From Parcubacteria bacterium C7867-001 (lineage in GTDB: Bacteria; Patescibacteria; Paceibacteria; UBA9973; UBA2103): DNA of 64,000 nucleotides. Of this stretch, positions 43,929-51,704 are shown piece by piece. The DNA is taken from NCBI GenBank assembly GCA_001189095.1, contig LFCK01000001.1, positions 1-64,000 of the forward strand. Direction: 5' to 3'. Both the position numbers and the translations under genes were made by a program. The notes beneath the pieces were generated by a model. It was not told the DNA's origin. It did not search any database and worked only from the letters and a program-made list of their open reading frames with translations. Each line of letters opens with the position of its first letter. Within the stretch, counting starts at the first letter, position 1.

Positions 43929-46028
43929 ATGGCGAAAAAGGCTGAAAAAGAGGCTAAAAAAAGCGGCGCCAAAGGCGCCGCGGCTAGTGGTACCAAGGCG
44001 TACGACGCGTCTTCCATTCAGGTACTCGAAGGCCTCGAACCGGTTCGCAAGCGACCGGGCATGTACATCGGAACCACCGGTCCCGAAGGTCTCCACCATC
44101 TCATCTGGGAAATTTTCGACAACTCGCGCGACGAAGCCATGGGCGGGTTCGCAAACGACATCGAAGTCGCGCTTCTTCCGGGCGGGTATGTGCGTGTCGT
44201 AGACAATGGTCGCGGTATTCCAGTCGGCATCCATCCGAAGACGAAACTTTCTGCACTCGAGATGGTCATGACCACGCTTCATGCCGGCGGCAAGTTCGGC
44301 GGCGAAGATTCCGGATACAAAGTCTCGGGCGGTCTTCACGGCGTCGGTGCCTCAGTGGTGAACGCGCTTTCGACTAATGCAAAAGTTATCGTTCACAAAG
44401 ACGGCGGTATCCACGAGCAGTCGTACAAAATCGGTAAGCCGCTCGCGAAGGTGAAGCAGACCGGCAAGACCAAACTCAACGGTACGATCACCTACTTCCG
44501 CCCCGACGAAACCATCTTCACGGGCGGCATCGAATGGAATTGGGACAAGATAGTTTCTCACTTGCGTCAGCAGGCATACCTTGTGAAGGGTACTCGCATC
44601 ACCATCATCGATGCGCGCGAGGAACCGCTCGCAGCAGAAGGCGAAGAAGTCTTCTATCTGCGCGAGCTCGGACTCGAAGTTCCTTCGATGGCCTTTTATT
44701 TCGAAGGCGGTCTGCGTTCGCTCGTCTCTTTCTACAATCAGCACCAGACTGCGGTGCATAAGAATATTTTCTATATCGACCGCGAGCAGGATAATGTCCG
44801 CGTTGAAATCGCGCTCCAGTACGTCGACGATCTCACGCCGCGTCTCATGGCATTCGCGAACAATATCTACAATCCCGAGCAAGGCACGCACGTGACCGGC
44901 TTTAAGACTGCGCTTACGCGCTCGCTTAACTCCTACGGCCGCTCCTCAGGGATCCTCAAGGAAAGCGAAGAGAACTTCACGGGTGACGACGCGCTCGAAG
45001 GCATCACGGCGGTTATTTCGATAAAGATGCCGGAGATTCAGTTCGAGGGTCAGACCAAAGGCAAGCTCGGCTCAGTCGAAGCGCAAGGCGCAACCGCGAC
45101 GGTCTTCGGCGAAGCGTTCGCCGCCTTCATGGAAGAGAATCCGGACGATGCGCGCGCCATCGTAAACAAAGTGCTGCTCGCGCTCAAGGCGCGCAAAGCG
45201 GCGAAGGCTGCAAAGGATTCGGTGCTTCGCAAGGGTGCACTCGAAGGCATGACGCTTCCGGGTAAATTGGCCGACTGCCAGACGAAAGATCCGGCAGAAT
45301 CAGAACTCTTTGTGGTGGAGGGAGACTCGGCAGGCGGCTCCTCGAAAATGGGTCGTGATCGCCGCACACAGGCCATCCTTCCGCTGCGCGGTAAGATCCT
45401 CAACATCGAGCGTGCTCGTCTCGATAAGATGCTCGCGAGCGAGCAGATTAAGAATCTTGTGGTCGCACTCGGCACTGCCATTGGTGATGTCTTCGATATC
45501 AATAAGCTTCGCTACCATAAAGTGATCATCGCGACCGATGCCGACGTCGACGGTGCACACATTCGTACGCTTCTGCTCACGCTCCTGTATCGTCATTTCC
45601 GTCCGGTTATCGATGGCGGGTTCATCTACATTGCGCAACCACCGCTCTATAAAATAAAGCGCGGGAAAGAGGTGTGGTACGCATATACGGACGAAGAGAA
45701 ATTTAAGATCGTAGGGAAAGATGCTGAGATCGAAGAATCTCCAGATGCGGAACTCCCTGAGGAAGACGTTGCCGAAGAAGAAGAGGCGAACGCAAAGAGC
45801 AAGAAGCCGATGAAGTTCGCTATCCAGCGCTACAAAGGTCTCGGAGAAATGAACGCGTCTGAGCTCTGGGAGACGACCATGGACCCCGCTCGCCGTATCT
45901 TGAAGCAGGTAAAAGTGGAGGATGCTGCGGATGCCGATCGCATCTTCGACATTCTCATGGGCAACGATGTCGCTTCGCGCAAATCCTTCATCCAAAGCAA
46001 CGCGAAGCTCGCGAATATCGACGTATAA
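43929..46028 (+). CDS. gyrB: DNA gyrase subunit B
   Basis: The 699-residue type IIA topoisomerase ATPase subunit has a Lys/Ala-rich N-terminal extension (1-22), then EGLEPVRKRPGMYIG, the GHKL ATPase motifs DNSRDEA, DNGRGIPVG and GGLHGVGASVVNALS, the TOPRIM motifs EGDSAGG and TDADVDGAHIRTLLL, and the C-terminal QRYKGLGEMN. An acidic insert (about 608-640) lies within the TOPRIM-to-tail region. ParE is the alternative but the overall match favours GyrB. gyrA is not in the window. Confidence 0.93.
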   Translation: MAKKAEKEAKKSGAKGAAASGTKAYDASSIQVLEGLEPVRKRPGMYIGTTGPEGLHHLIWEIFDNSRDEAMGGFANDIEVALLPGGYVRVVDNGRGIPVGIHPKTKLSALEMVMTTLHAGGKFGGEDSGYKVSGGLHGVGASVVNALSTNAKVIVHKDGGIHEQSYKIGKPLAKVKQTGKTKLNGTITYFRPDETIFTGGIEWNWDKIVSHLRQQAYLVKGTRITIIDAREEPLAAEGEEVFYLRELGLEVPSMAFYFEGGLRSLVSFYNQHQTAVHKNIFYIDREQDNVRVEIALQYVDDLTPRLMAFANNIYNPEQGTHVTGFKTALTRSLNSYGRSSGILKESEENFTGDDALEGITAVISIKMPEIQFEGQTKGKLGSVEAQGATATVFGEAFAAFMEENPDDARAIVNKVLLALKARKAAKAAKDSVLRKGALEGMTLPGKLADCQTKDPAESELFVVEGDSAGGSSKMGRDRRTQAILPLRGKILNIERARLDKMLASEQIKNLVVALGTAIGDVFDINKLRYHKVIIATDADVDGAHIRTLLLTLLYRHFRPVIDGGFIYIAQPPLYKIKRGKEVWYAYTDEEKFKIVGKDAEIEESPDAELPEEDVAEEEEANAKSKKPMKFAIQRYKGLGEMNASELWETTMDPARRILKQVKVEDAADADRIFDILMGNDVASRKSFIQSNAKLANIDV

Positions 46029-46040
46029 ACAAGTAAAAAG

Positions 46041-46070
46041 AAAACGCCCCCGCGAATGCGGGGCCGTTTT
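46041..46070 (+). terminator. Bidirectional terminator between gyrB and the CARDB gene
   Basis: AAAACGCCCCCGC (46041-46053) pairs with GCGGGGCCGTTTT (46058-46070) with one mismatch. T-runs exist on both strands, serving both convergent genes. Confidence 0.82.
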
Positions 46071-46081
46071 CTTGAGTGAGA

Positions 46082-46846
46082 TTAGAGAATCTCGATTGCG
46101 ATAGAACCGCTGTTGTTGTTCTCGCTCGTCTCGACGATCTTCTTATCAGGATCGATAGAGATGTCGATGGTGCGCGTGCCAGTGCGGCCGCGATCGAAGC
46201 CGAGGGTGAAGTCGATGTGCTCACCCGGAAGAAGTGCCGCCTGCGTCGGGGACGAGAAGGTGTAGCTCGGGGAAGTCGGGAGCGTTGCGTCGAAATCCCA
46301 GCCACCAGTGGTGTTGGTACCGACGTTCGTCACCGTGAAGCGAACCGCGCCGCGCTTACCGTCTGGAACGGTCTTTGAAGCGACGAAGGAGGTAGTGTCA
46401 GTCTGGTTTGCGAGGTAACCGACTGCAACGATGTTTACTGAAAGGTCAGAGAGACCATAGAGCGTACCCTGTTGCGGAACGGCAGTACCGCCACCAACCA
46501 CATACGTGCCGGTCGTGCGGGGGCCAGCAGACGGGGTTACCGCTGCCGGAGTTCCACCAGTCGACGGGGTAGTCGGAGTTGTATCAGTCGACGTTGCGAC
46601 AACCGAAGAACCCTCGTCATCCTTCGACGGAACGACCGTAAGTTCGTTCGTCGACGCCGGAGAAAAGACCGATGAGAAATAAACGCTTGCCGTTGCAAGG
46701 CGAGTAACCGCCTGCGGGATATAGCGTGCCGAATAAATCGCAAGCGTCATGCCTGCGAAAATTAGTGCCACGAAACCGACAACGGCAAGACCGTTGACCA
46801 TCGCGCGGCGCGTTCCCTGTGAAGTATTCATCGTTTCCATACGCAT
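46082..46846 (-). CDS. Membrane-anchored protein with CARDB domain
   Basis: The 254-residue protein has one membrane helix (about 20-45), a Thr/Ser/Pro-rich linker (about 70-125) and a C-terminal CARDB (cell-adhesion-related) domain: LSVNIVAVGYL, RFTVTNVGTNTTGGWDFDATLP, LLPGEHIDFTLGF and IDPDKKIVETSENNNSG. Three in-frame ATGs (46846, 46840, 46831) are possible starts; TAGATA sits just before the first. It is probably a surface protein. It converges on gyrB. Confidence 0.82.
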   Translation of the reverse strand: MRMETMNTSQGTRRAMVNGLAVVGFVALIFAGMTLAIYSARYIPQAVTRLATASVYFSSVFSPASTNELTVVPSKDDEGSSVVATSTDTTPTTPSTGGTPAAVTPSAGPRTTGTYVVGGGTAVPQQGTLYGLSDLSVNIVAVGYLANQTDTTSFVASKTVPDGKRGAVRFTVTNVGTNTTGGWDFDATLPTSPSYTFSSPTQAALLPGEHIDFTLGFDRGRTGTRTIDISIDPDKKIVETSENNNSGSIAIEIL

Positions 46847-46913
46847 ATATATCTAGCACACCCTCGATTTGTTGTCAAGTGTCTGGATTCATGCTCGTAT
46901 TCGCCGCTCGTTG

Positions 46914-46943
46914 TTGACAGAGCCCTACTCTTTCCGTTACGTT
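46914..46943 (+). promoter_or_regulatory. Canonical promoter (TTGACA, 18 bp, TACGTT) for the gene at 46996
   Basis: TTGACA at 46914-46919 is followed 18 bases later by TACGTT at 46938-46943, and then by a leader of about 45 bases with GGAGG before the start. This contrasts with the -10-only promoters of the core genes. Confidence 0.5.
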
Positions 46944-46995
46944 CGATAGTGGGCGGGGAAAAGCCTTCCCAATGGGGAACACATGGAGGCAATGA

Positions 46996-47403
46996 ATGAC
47001 AGTACCAGTGAGTCTACGCAGCGAGGATCTTACGGTTGCACTTGCGATCGCAGCGCTCCAAGCCTACGTACCTCATGAGGAAATTCGCCTCGGACGAGCG
47101 CAGGATGACATCCTGTTCTGGTCCGGTTTTTCAGAACGGTTCCTGAAGAAGATTGACCGCATCGAACACCTCGGCGTGCTTAAGCCGGACGGGGTTCTCG
47201 ACGCGGACATCGAACGGGTCGTCTCGCTCTTGTGCGAAGGCGATCGGGAGTGGTCATCAGTGGTGACCATCTTCCATCGAACGAGTCATGCAAACCTGTT
47301 ATGCGGTGCGCACCGGTTGGTGCGCACATTCGCGCTTTACGGGATTGTGCATGGCTGCCTCAAGGAAAAGCCTGAGGCCACGACGCTCCGCGCCGTCGCC
47401 TAA
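46996..47403 (+). CDS. Hypothetical protein
   Basis: The 135-residue protein (MTVPVSLRSEDLTVALAIAAL...) seems to be a soluble mainly helical protein with a Cys/His-bearing middle (SLLCEG, HRTSHANLLCGAHR). ATGGAGGCA lies about 7 bases before the ATG, a clear Shine-Dalgarno site, and a terminator follows 16 bases after the stop. It is a single-gene unit with its own canonical promoter. No family is recognised. Confidence 0.65.
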   Translation: MTVPVSLRSEDLTVALAIAALQAYVPHEEIRLGRAQDDILFWSGFSERFLKKIDRIEHLGVLKPDGVLDADIERVVSLLCEGDREWSSVVTIFHRTSHANLLCGAHRLVRTFALYGIVHGCLKEKPEATTLRAVA

Positions 47404-47419
47404 GGGAAACCCAAAACCA

Positions 47420-47446
47420 AGCGCCACGCGAAAATCGCGTGGCGCT
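47420..47446 (+). terminator. Terminator after the gene at 46996
   Basis: AGCGCCACGCG (47420-47430) pairs perfectly with CGCGTGGCGCT (47436-47446), followed by CTTGTTG. Confidence 0.8.
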
Positions 47447-47483
47447 CTTGTTGTAGGCCGTATTCGGGCGTTTGACGTACCCC

Positions 47484-47512
47484 TTGACAAATGGCGGAAT
47501 ATAGTGTACTTA
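47484..47512 (+). promoter_or_regulatory. Canonical promoter (TTGACA, 17 bp, TACTTA) for sortase
   Basis: TTGACA at 47484-47489 and TACTTA at 47507-47512 with the optimal 17-base spacing; the sortase ATG is 14 bases downstream. Confidence 0.6.
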
Positions 47513-47526
47513 TATGTAGGACCGAT

Positions 47527-48249
47527 ATGGCATTGGTACACAAGGTGGCGGCAGCCGTTCGTGCCGCACAGGATACGTATGCAAGGAAGTGGACCTTCCT
47601 TGCGGCTTTTCTTGGTGTCTTCTTCGTCTCGTTCCTCATCCTGCAGGATCTCGGTTTCGTGCCGAATCCGCCGCAGATTGCGGAAGCGGGTACGAACGAA
47701 CCGAAGGTAACGCTTGAAGCGTCGCCGCTTGTTGCGGCTCCGTCTTCAATGGCTCACCTCTCGGCGGATGTGTCGGATGCAGGGCTTTTCGGTCTTCATG
47801 CTGGCGAGCTTCCGGTCGCCATCGAGATTCCGACCATCGGTCTTTCAGTGAAGGTGTCGAATCCGAATTCGACCGATGTCGGGAAGCTCGATGCGGCGCT
47901 TCTTACCGGAGCAGTCCGCTACCCGACGTCCGGCACGCTTGGCGTGAAGGGTAATGTCGTTATCTTCGCGCACTCGAGCTACCTTCCGGTCGTGAAGAAT
48001 CCGGCGTTCAAGGCGTTCGATGATATTCAGAAGCTCGCACCGGGTGAGCGCATCACGGTATATTCAGGCACTCGTGCGTATACCTATGCAGTGACTCGTG
48101 TAGAAAAAGTGAAAGCCGACGATGCAGCTATTCCGCTTACGGTGAATGGCAGCAAGCTGACGCTCTCGACGTGTGACTCGTTTGGCACGAAGAGTGATCG
48201 CTTTGTCGTCACCGCAGATTTTGTTGAAAGCCATACGCTCGCGAACTAA
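47527..48249 (+). CDS. Sortase (transpeptidase)
   Basis: The ATG at 47527, after AGGA, gives a 240-residue protein with an N-terminal helix (about 22-40) and a sortase domain with catalytic His149 (IFAHSSY), Cys216 (LSTCDSFG) and Arg225 (SDRFVV). Sortases join surface proteins to a wall or to each other at LPxTG-like signals. The IPTIGLSVKV and TGAVRYPTSGTLGVKGN segments are typical of CPR and class D/E-like sortases. No clear LPxTG substrate is seen in the window. Confidence 0.9.
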   Translation: MALVHKVAAAVRAAQDTYARKWTFLAAFLGVFFVSFLILQDLGFVPNPPQIAEAGTNEPKVTLEASPLVAAPSSMAHLSADVSDAGLFGLHAGELPVAIEIPTIGLSVKVSNPNSTDVGKLDAALLTGAVRYPTSGTLGVKGNVVIFAHSSYLPVVKNPAFKAFDDIQKLAPGERITVYSGTRAYTYAVTRVEKVKADDAAIPLTVNGSKLTLSTCDSFGTKSDRFVVTADFVESHTLAN

Positions 48250-48340
48250 TCGCGCGCGGATGGCTTCCTGCAAAGGAGGCGCGGATTCCTAGTTCATTCA
48301 CAACGTCGCGCATCACGCGCGACAAGAGGAGGGCATCCTA

Positions 48341-49483
48341 ATGCCAGAACGTCGTGAGACTCGCGACGGGATCGGGTTCTTCGGGTGGGCGGGTTTACTC
48401 GCACTCCTGTTGATTATTTTCGGAGGCGCGTTCCTGTATTGGGACACGCACCGGAACCCCAGCCTGTCGAATGATTCCGGCGCCGCGCCTTTTGCGGCTA
48501 CGGAGGATACGAGTACTGAACCGGTGGAGGCGCGTGCGCCACCACCGGAAGAACCGGCTGCGGAAACCAAACCGCAGACCGACTCGCCGAAGCCGCGTAA
48601 CACCGGCTTCTACTACGGTCTGAAGGATCCGAGCGAGCTCGCAAAGCTCGTCGAGGACAATCTTCGGAAGGATCCGACGGGGAAGACGATGATCAACCCC
48701 GAGAAATGCGCCAAGGACGGCTCATGCGCCAGTCCTCATGACTATCTCGTTATGTTCCAAGAGAACGACCCGGAAGCTGAGCTCACGTCAGTGGCCCAGC
48801 TCCCTGCGTTCCTGCGGAGCCTTGTCGCTCGGGACCCCGGTCCCGGCGAGTATCAGATGGCGTGCATCAGGATGCCGGCTCACACGCCGGACCTGCACTG
48901 CATGAAGCGTAAATTCCTGCCGGGCGAAAAGGTCTATGTCGACCCCAAGTCGAATAGGGCCATCTTTGCTTGGCACTGCACGAACCCCATCGATAAACCG
49001 GTGGAGCCACGGCAGTGCATGGAAATCATGGTGACCATCAAAGGCGAGCGTTCGATGAAGTTCGCGCACCTCGGCCCCGCCAAGGTGCAGGACTCGTGCC
49101 TTGCTTTGCGCAAGGTCGGAGTGGGAGTAATTCCGCTTCGCGAGTACGTCGGTGAGTGCGACTTCGACGCGGTTGCCGAGTTCTTCGGCGAACGCGTGCG
49201 CGAGGAGTACTGCGTTCCGGTAACACCCGGTACGTACATTCTCACGGTCGCGGCGAAGCCTTACGGCGAGCCAAAGACCCGTCACTGGTGGGTGTTCTGT
49301 TGGTCGGATGAGGACGACGTGTCGTCGAACACGATGCGCGTCCGAGACTTCGATTACATCGGCAACGATGTGCGTCGCGCGACGATTTACAACTCGCGCG
49401 ATGAAATGGAAGACAAGACCTATCCCAAGAGCGTTTCGCACTTGTGGATTCCGTGGAGCGAAGAGCCCGGCACGGACCGCTAA
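48341..49483 (+). CDS. Membrane-anchored Cys-rich protein of unknown function
   Basis: The 380-residue protein has one helix (about 13-33), a Glu/Pro-rich linker (about 45-85) and a large outer domain containing about ten cysteines (KCAKDGSC, MACIRMPAHTPDLHC, FAWHCTNP, RQCMEI, VGECDF, EEYCVP, VFCWSDEDD). AAGAGGAGGG precedes the ATG by about 8 bases. A small hairpin (48305-48323) lies just upstream of the ribosome site. It follows the sortase gene in the same direction. No family is recognised; disulphide-bonded surface protein is the best description. Confidence 0.7.
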   Translation: MPERRETRDGIGFFGWAGLLALLLIIFGGAFLYWDTHRNPSLSNDSGAAPFAATEDTSTEPVEARAPPPEEPAAETKPQTDSPKPRNTGFYYGLKDPSELAKLVEDNLRKDPTGKTMINPEKCAKDGSCASPHDYLVMFQENDPEAELTSVAQLPAFLRSLVARDPGPGEYQMACIRMPAHTPDLHCMKRKFLPGEKVYVDPKSNRAIFAWHCTNPIDKPVEPRQCMEIMVTIKGERSMKFAHLGPAKVQDSCLALRKVGVGVIPLREYVGECDFDAVAEFFGERVREEYCVPVTPGTYILTVAAKPYGEPKTRHWWVFCWSDEDDVSSNTMRVRDFDYIGNDVRRATIYNSRDEMEDKTYPKSVSHLWIPWSEEPGTDR

Positions 49484-49489
49484 GGGAAT

Positions 49490-49514
49490 GGACGGCACGC
49501 TTCGCGTGCCGTCC
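49490..49514 (+). terminator. Hairpin after the gene at 48341
   Basis: GGACGGCACGC (49490-49500) pairs perfectly with GCGTGCCGTCC (49504-49514). The T-run comes about 12 bases later, so termination strength is uncertain. Confidence 0.6.
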
Positions 49515-49596
49515 TGAACCTCCTCTTTTTTGTACGCCCGCAAGGGCAGGGGCTTATTTATTACCTGTTTATCAATTGAACGAAACAACAACACGT

Positions 49597-51513
49597 ATGG
49601 TGTACTTCACCGAACAGATCGCATATGTGAAATCGCGACCGATTGCCGTCGGTATTTTCGCCGTGCTTGCTGCCGTCTCGATCGGCATGACCGTCGCTGT
49701 CGCGACTGGCATGACGCTTCCGACGAAAGCGTTCGCGGACGTTGGTCCTCCCTGCTGCACGGAGCCGCCTCCTCCGCCCCCGCCTCCTCCACCACCCCCA
49801 CCGCCTCCGTCGAGCTGTGATTCACTCACGGCGTCGGCAACGGAAATTAATTCAGGCGATGCGGTTACCCTTACGTGGCACACCACCAACGCCGACTCGG
49901 TCACTATCGATCAGGGTGTTGGTTCGGTGACACCAGTCGGTTCAGGTTCGGTTGTCGTACATCCGACTGCGGATACGACGTACTCGGCTACCGTTACGGG
50001 TCCTGGCATCGTCAGCGAGCCGTGCCATGTTGAAGTAAAGATAAAGACCATCACTAACTCGGCGCAGTGCGTGTCGTTTGCGGCAAGCGCGTCGAACATC
50101 ACGGCTGGTCAGGCAGTCACGCTTTCGTGGCAGACCCTTAATGCAACGGGAGTTACCATCGACAACGGTGTCGGTGCGGTAACGCCGATTGCGTCCGGTT
50201 CCACTGTCGTGCATCCGACCGCGAACACGACCTATACCGCAACGGTTGCAGGTGCAACCGGTAACGTGACGTGTGCCGCTTCGGTCCACATCACGACTAT
50301 TACAACCGGTCCGTCTTGCGTCGCTCTTACAGCGAACAAGACCACGATTAGTTCTGGCGAAGCAGTCGTTCTCTCGTGGCAGACGCTTAATGCCACCTCG
50401 ACCTCAATCGATCAGGGCATTGGTTCGGTTACTCCAGTCGGTTCAGGTTCCGTAACGGTGAACCCAACCTCTGATACGACCTACACCATGACCACTGCGG
50501 GCGCTCCGGCGAACGACAGCTGTAAGGTGACGGTTCGCATTCAGACGAGTTCCTGCGTCGGCTCGTGCTGCACAGGCAGCTGCGGTGGCGGCGGTAATCC
50601 GAAGCCGAAGGTCATCCTTGGCGTCGCAACCTCTTCGCCGCTTGCCTTCGTGTATCTCTCGCAGGTTCCGTACACCGGTCTTGATCTCGGTCCGCTCGGT
50701 ACCTTCATGTACTGGCTCGTGCTCATCCTCTGGAGCGCAGCAGCTGCGTACCTTGTGCTCTTCACGGCAGCCCCATTCGCTGCTCGTCGTCTCCGTTCGT
50801 TCGGGGAAGATGTGCGCGATGTTCTCAATGGAAATGAATCGGTCTCAACTGCGCCGGTCATGCAGGCATCGGCGGGGGATCATTCAGGTGGACATAATCT
50901 TATGCCGCACGCTCCAGTTCCAGTTCACCGTGCTCCAGAAGCATCGAGCACGTTCTCGAACTTCCACGGCTTCCGCTCGTTTGCGCAGGGCACTGAGCTT
51001 ACGATCGATGATCTCGTGAAGGGACTCGCTCGCGAACACGCAGTACATGCTGCTCCAGTTGCGCATATCGAGGATCCGAAAGAAGATGCGTACGCGTTCT
51101 CGTCTGAACGAAATGTCGAGCCTATCGCCCCGCATCTTCCGACTGAAATAGGGAAGATTGAACCGATCATGGACGTATTCGCACACGCAATCGAAGTTCG
51201 TGGATTCATTTCCGCGCTCGTCGAGAAGGACAAGGAGGCGCTCTTCGGCGCACTTCGCCAAATCGTTCGCGGCGGCGGTAGCGTTGAGCACTTCCTTACG
51301 CAGGTCGCGCACGCACTCGATGATGTCTTCCGCTCGCGCATCGACGGTACGCCGGCAGATCCCGAGATGGTTCGCATCTGTGTGAACTGCGACACGCCGG
51401 TTCTTGAGCAGCTCGTCGGTCACTTTGCGACGGCAATCGACTCAAGCTACTCGACCGATGTCACGGCAGGTAAGATGGCGGTCACTCGCGCACTTACGAC
51501 GCTCGAAGCGTAA
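49597..51513 (+). CDS. Membrane protein with polyproline, three Ig-like repeats and cytoplasmic domain
   Basis: The ATG at 49597 gives a 638-residue protein: an N-terminal helix (about 15-38), fifteen consecutive prolines (57-71), three tandem repeats of about 88 residues each with SGxAVxLxWxTxNAxxxxIDxGxG and PTxxTTYT, a Gly/Cys loop (SSCVGSCCTGSCGGGG), a second helix (about 369-392) and a 245-residue cytoplasmic part with ICVNCDTPVLEQLVGHFATAID near its end. The repeats are external. Translation of 15 prolines should need EF-P. The cytoplasmic domain may contact the cytoskeleton or wall machinery; function unknown. Confidence 0.82.
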   Translation: MVYFTEQIAYVKSRPIAVGIFAVLAAVSIGMTVAVATGMTLPTKAFADVGPPCCTEPPPPPPPPPPPPPPPSSCDSLTASATEINSGDAVTLTWHTTNADSVTIDQGVGSVTPVGSGSVVVHPTADTTYSATVTGPGIVSEPCHVEVKIKTITNSAQCVSFAASASNITAGQAVTLSWQTLNATGVTIDNGVGAVTPIASGSTVVHPTANTTYTATVAGATGNVTCAASVHITTITTGPSCVALTANKTTISSGEAVVLSWQTLNATSTSIDQGIGSVTPVGSGSVTVNPTSDTTYTMTTAGAPANDSCKVTVRIQTSSCVGSCCTGSCGGGGNPKPKVILGVATSSPLAFVYLSQVPYTGLDLGPLGTFMYWLVLILWSAAAAYLVLFTAAPFAARRLRSFGEDVRDVLNGNESVSTAPVMQASAGDHSGGHNLMPHAPVPVHRAPEASSTFSNFHGFRSFAQGTELTIDDLVKGLAREHAVHAAPVAHIEDPKEDAYAFSSERNVEPIAPHLPTEIGKIEPIMDVFAHAIEVRGFISALVEKDKEALFGALRQIVRGGGSVEHFLTQVAHALDDVFRSRIDGTPADPEMVRICVNCDTPVLEQLVGHFATAIDSSYSTDVTAGKMAVTRALTTLEA

Positions 51514-51527
51514 TATCTCTTACTAAA

Positions 51528-51558
51528 GAAAACGGCCCGCCATAGGCGGGCCGTTTTC
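51528..51558. terminator. Bidirectional terminator between the Ig-repeat gene and the zinc-ribbon gene
   Basis: GAAAACGGCCCGC (51528-51540) pairs perfectly over 13 bp with 51546-51558, with T-runs on both strands. It overlaps the stop codon of the minus-strand gene by one base. Confidence 0.85.
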
Positions 51559-51704
51559 TATTTCTCGTTCGTGATGCGCTCGTAGCAGGCTTTGCAGAGG
51601 TGCATTTTTTTCGCCATGCCGTTTTCGTCTGGAGGAGAGAACAGGAGCCCGCCGAAGTCGGTGAGTTCGGTCTTACAAAAATCGCAGTGGGGAGCAATAG
51701 CCAT
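51558..51704 (-). CDS. Small zinc-ribbon protein coupled to thrS
   Basis: The 48-residue protein (MAIAPHCDFCKTELTDFGG...MHLCKACYERITNEK) has CxxC near the start (HCDFC) and CxxC near the end (LCKAC), a likely four-Cys zinc site. Its ATG overlaps the thrS stop as TAATG, so the two are probably translated together. It ends in the shared terminator. No family is recognised, and a ribosome- or tRNA-related role is only a guess from the neighbour. Confidence 0.7.
   Translation of the reverse strand: MAIAPHCDFCKTELTDFGGLLFSPPDENGMAKKMHLCKACYERITNEK

Noticed and set aside
43216..43945. Plus-strand frames overlapping the two small minus-strand genes and the gyrB start
   Set aside because: The minus-strand genes have Shine-Dalgarno sites and matching terminators; the plus frames have neither and run into the gyrB promoter.
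45300..45995. 231-codon frame antisense to gyrB
   Set aside because: Shadow of gyrB codon bias; no ribosome site or promoter.
48305..48323. Hairpin GTCGCGC/GCGCGAC before the Cys-rich gene as a terminator
   Set aside because: There is no T-run, and a Shine-Dalgarno site follows at once. It may be a minor regulatory stem but nothing more can be said.
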